Assembly: GCA_000503195.1 (NCBI GenBank)
Contig: AYSC01000043.1
Span: 1 to 34,117 of the forward strand
Reading direction: 5' to 3'
Source of the DNA: Blastomonas sp. CACIA14H2
GTDB taxonomy: Bacteria; Pseudomonadota; Alphaproteobacteria; Sphingomonadales; Sphingomonadaceae
Length of the DNA stretch: 34,117 bases
The notes beneath the pieces are model-generated. The model saw only the letters and a program-made list of their open reading frames with translations. It was not told the origin of the DNA and did not search any database. Made by a program: the position numbers and the translations under genes. Positions 32,818 through 34,117 of the stretch are shown in pieces; within the stretch, counting starts at the first letter, position 1; the number at the start of each line of letters is the position of its first letter.

Positions 32818-33261
32818 ATGTCATCGACCCCCAATTTTTCCATGCCCCTGCTGCATGCGGCGCAGGCACAGAAGGAAATCACGCATAACGAGGCGCTGGT
32901 GCTGGTCGATGCATTGCTGCGGGGTACCGTCAAGGCGATGCTCGACGATCCAGCGCCGCTCACCCCGGTGGCTGGTCAGGCCTGGATCGTCGGTGCCGCC
33001 CCGGTCGGGGCCTGGGCCAGCCAGGCCGCGAAGATCGCGGTCTTTACCGAGGGGGGATGGCGATTTGCGACGGCGCCTGCCGGTCTGCAATTGCGCGATG
33101 AGGCCGCAGCTATATGCCGACGGTTCGATGGCAGCGCATGGGCCGCCTATCCTCCGATCGCCGCCCCGACGGGCGGTTCGGTGGTCGATGTCGAGGCGCG
33201 ATCGACGCTTGCCAGCGTGCTCGGAGCGCTGCAGCAGGCCGGGCTGGCTGGCGTTACGTAA
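32818..33261 (+). CDS. DUF2793 protein at the end of the GTA cluster
   Basis: A 147-aa DUF2793 protein: FSMPLLHAAQAQKEITHNEALVLVDALLRGTV, PLTPVAGQAWIVGAAPVGAWASQAAKIAVFTEGGWRFATAPAGLQLRDEAAAICRRFDGSAWAA. The family is found at the end of GTA and phage tail modules and may attach to the tail tip; its role is unknown. It has its own AAAGG ribosome site and follows g15 after a 125-bp gap that holds a small hairpin (CGTTCA-caggc-TGAACG) but no gene. Confidence 0.85.
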   Translation: MSSTPNFSMPLLHAAQAQKEITHNEALVLVDALLRGTVKAMLDDPAPLTPVAGQAWIVGAAPVGAWASQAAKIAVFTEGGWRFATAPAGLQLRDEAAAICRRFDGSAWAAYPPIAAPTGGSVVDVEARSTLASVLGALQQAGLAGVT

Positions 33262-33319
33262 TTGATCTCAGGCACATTATGCGTCAATGATTCGGTGTGT
33301 TACCCTCGTCAGCATAGCC

Positions 33320-33353
33320 ATGCCGGAAGGGCCGCAGCCGAGGTGCATTTTTT
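33320..33353 (+). terminator. Weak terminator candidate after the GTA cluster
   Basis: ATGCCGG can pair with CCG-(aggt)-GCAT, a bulged 7-bp stem, followed by TTTTTT (33348-33353). It is placed 59 bases after the DUF2793 stop, where the GTA transcript should end. The bulge makes it weaker than the two terminators around the capsid gene. Confidence 0.35.
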
Positions 33354-33379
33354 GCGCGACACCCCCTGAAATGGCGACA

Positions 33380-33437
33380 TTTTGGCAACAGTCCGGCCAA
33401 AACCGCGCTTGCGTGGCAACTGTCTTGGCGTTAGTAA
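33380..33437 (+). promoter_or_regulatory. Leader of the outer-membrane protein gene: inverted repeat and possible promoter
   Basis: TTTTGGC (33380-33386) and GCCAAAA (33396-33402) form a perfect inverted repeat across 9 bases. It is followed by a TTGCGT -35-like element (33409-33414), a 17-base spacer and TAGTAA (33432-33437) as a modest -10. A second inverted repeat, GGCAAC (33415-33420) with GTTGCC (33439-33444), surrounds the -10. The ribosome site of the gene is AAGGGG, 8 bases before the ATG. Confidence 0.4.
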
Positions 33438-33483
33438 CGTTGCCGAGTTGTCGTTCCAAATCCTACTTATAAGGGGAAAATCT

Positions 33484-34117
33484 ATGCGCAAGTTAGTCGT
33501 TGGACTGGCGTTGGCATCTACCGCCCTGACGACGCCGGCTTTCGCCCGCGACGGTCAGTGGTACGTCGGTGTCGAAGGCGGCGCCATGATCGTCGAAGAC
33601 ATCGAGTTCGATGTCGGCGCTCTGAGCAATGCCACCATCGTTGATTCGGACACCGGATATGATCTCGGTGCCGTCGTCGGTTACGACTTCGGTCCTTTCC
33701 GCATGGAAGCAGAAGTCAGCTATCGTGAAGCTGACCTGACCGACGTTCAGACCTCGGTCGCGATTGCTCGTGGCGGCGGTCTTGCCAACCTGGTTGGTCG
33801 CTCGGCGGCTGTCGGTTCGGCTAACGCCCTGTCGTTCATGCTGAACGGCTTGATCGATTTCGGTCCTGACGATGGTCTGCAGGGCTTTGTCGGCGGTGGT
33901 GTCGGCGTTGCTCGCACGGACATGACGATTGCTGCAACCCGTCCGGGTCGCATCGCATTCATCGACGATTCGGACACTGGCTTCGCCTGGCAGGTTCTGG
34001 CCGGCGTTCGCGCACCGATCAGCGACAGCTGGGACGTGGGTCTGAAGTATCGCTTCTTCAACAGCGATTCGGTTGATCTGATCGACGTTGGTGGTCGTGG
34101 CTTCGACGGCCGCTTCC
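33484..34117 (+). CDS. OmpA-type outer-membrane beta-barrel protein, 5' part
   Basis: The first 211 codons of an outer-membrane protein; the frame runs off the window. The signal peptide is RKLVVGLALASTALTTPAFA, cut before RDGQWYVGVEGGAMIVEDIEF. Transmembrane strand patterns follow (GAVVGYDFGPFRMEAEVSYREAD, LQGFVGGGVGVARTDM, FAWQVLAGVRAPISDSWDVGLKYRFF), typical of OmpA N-terminal barrels. Whether a peptidoglycan-binding OmpA domain follows cannot be seen. Codon use (many GGT, GTT, GTC, GAC) is less GC-rich than in the GTA genes and fits a highly expressed gene. Confidence 0.85.
   Translation, partial: MRKLVVGLALASTALTTPAFARDGQWYVGVEGGAMIVEDIEFDVGALSNATIVDSDTGYDLGAVVGYDFGPFRMEAEVSYREADLTDVQTSVAIARGGGLANLVGRSAAVGSANALSFMLNGLIDFGPDDGLQGFVGGGVGVARTDMTIAATRPGRIAFIDDSDTGFAWQVLAGVRAPISDSWDVGLKYRFFNSDSVDLIDVGGRGFDGRF

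Noticed and set aside
17410-33261. Ordinary integrated prophage
   Set aside because: No integrase, repressor, replication, lysis or attachment repeats are visible, and gene order and sizes match RcGTA, including the short tape measure.

Overview
The window is high-GC, densely coded alphaproteobacterial DNA, almost certainly from a sphingomonad (Sphingomonadales). The basis is the GC-rich codon use, the TorF-type porin, MmcB, the Alph_Pro_TM protein, a REP-like palindromic repeat of the kind I recall from sphingomonads, and an RcGTA-type gene transfer agent (GTA) cluster that carries a fibre and fibre-tail adaptor. No rRNA, tRNA, CRISPR array, IS element, integrase or phage replication gene is visible.

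Bases 1-16.8 kb are ordinary chromosomal genes. From the left they are: the 3' part of a giant MBG-repeat surface adhesin with nine exactly 240-bp repeats, followed closely by an IalB-family periplasmic protein; a VOC/glyoxalase protein; a REP-like repeat; and a minus-strand pair nhaA - DUF885 metallopeptidase with overlapping stop and start. Across a palindrome-rich divergent promoter region lies a plus-strand chain: DUF389 membrane protein, NfrB-like glycosyltransferase, short NfrA-C-like protein, TauE/SafE transporter, Alph_Pro_TM protein. In this chain the transporter carries an apparent one-base frameshift, and the glycosyltransferase start sits at a suspicious G6 run. A HerA-like ATPase, then queE and a TorF porin on the minus strand, a small unknown gene and mmcB complete this half.

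Bases 17.4-33.3 kb hold an essentially complete GTA structural cluster in RcGTA gene order: TerS-like (g1), TerL (g2), portal (g3), small DUF6127-like membrane protein (g3.5 position), prohead protease (g4), capsid (g5), head-tail connector (g6), a 73-aa protein in the g7 slot, DUF3168 tail terminator (g8), major tail protein (g9), g10, g10.1, tape measure (g11), distal tail protein (g12), hub (g13), NlpC/P60 peptidase (g14), tail tip (g15) and a DUF2793 protein. Most genes overlap by 4-8 bases. Lysis, replication and integration genes are absent, as expected for a host-domesticated GTA.

The cluster departs from the RcGTA plan in several ways. (i) An S74-type self-chaperoning fibre and its adaptor sit between capsid and connector. 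(ii) The capsid gene is bracketed by two strong intrinsic terminators. (iii) The distal tail protein has gained about 570 N-terminal residues, while the g15 protein is short and seems to lack the usual TIM-barrel section. (iv) A 14-bp LexA-like motif occurs twice in inverted orientation, once ahead of mmcB and once over the -10 region of a good promoter in front of GTA g1. This suggests shared DNA-damage control of mmcB and the GTA.

The window ends inside a highly expressed-looking OmpA-type outer-membrane beta-barrel gene.
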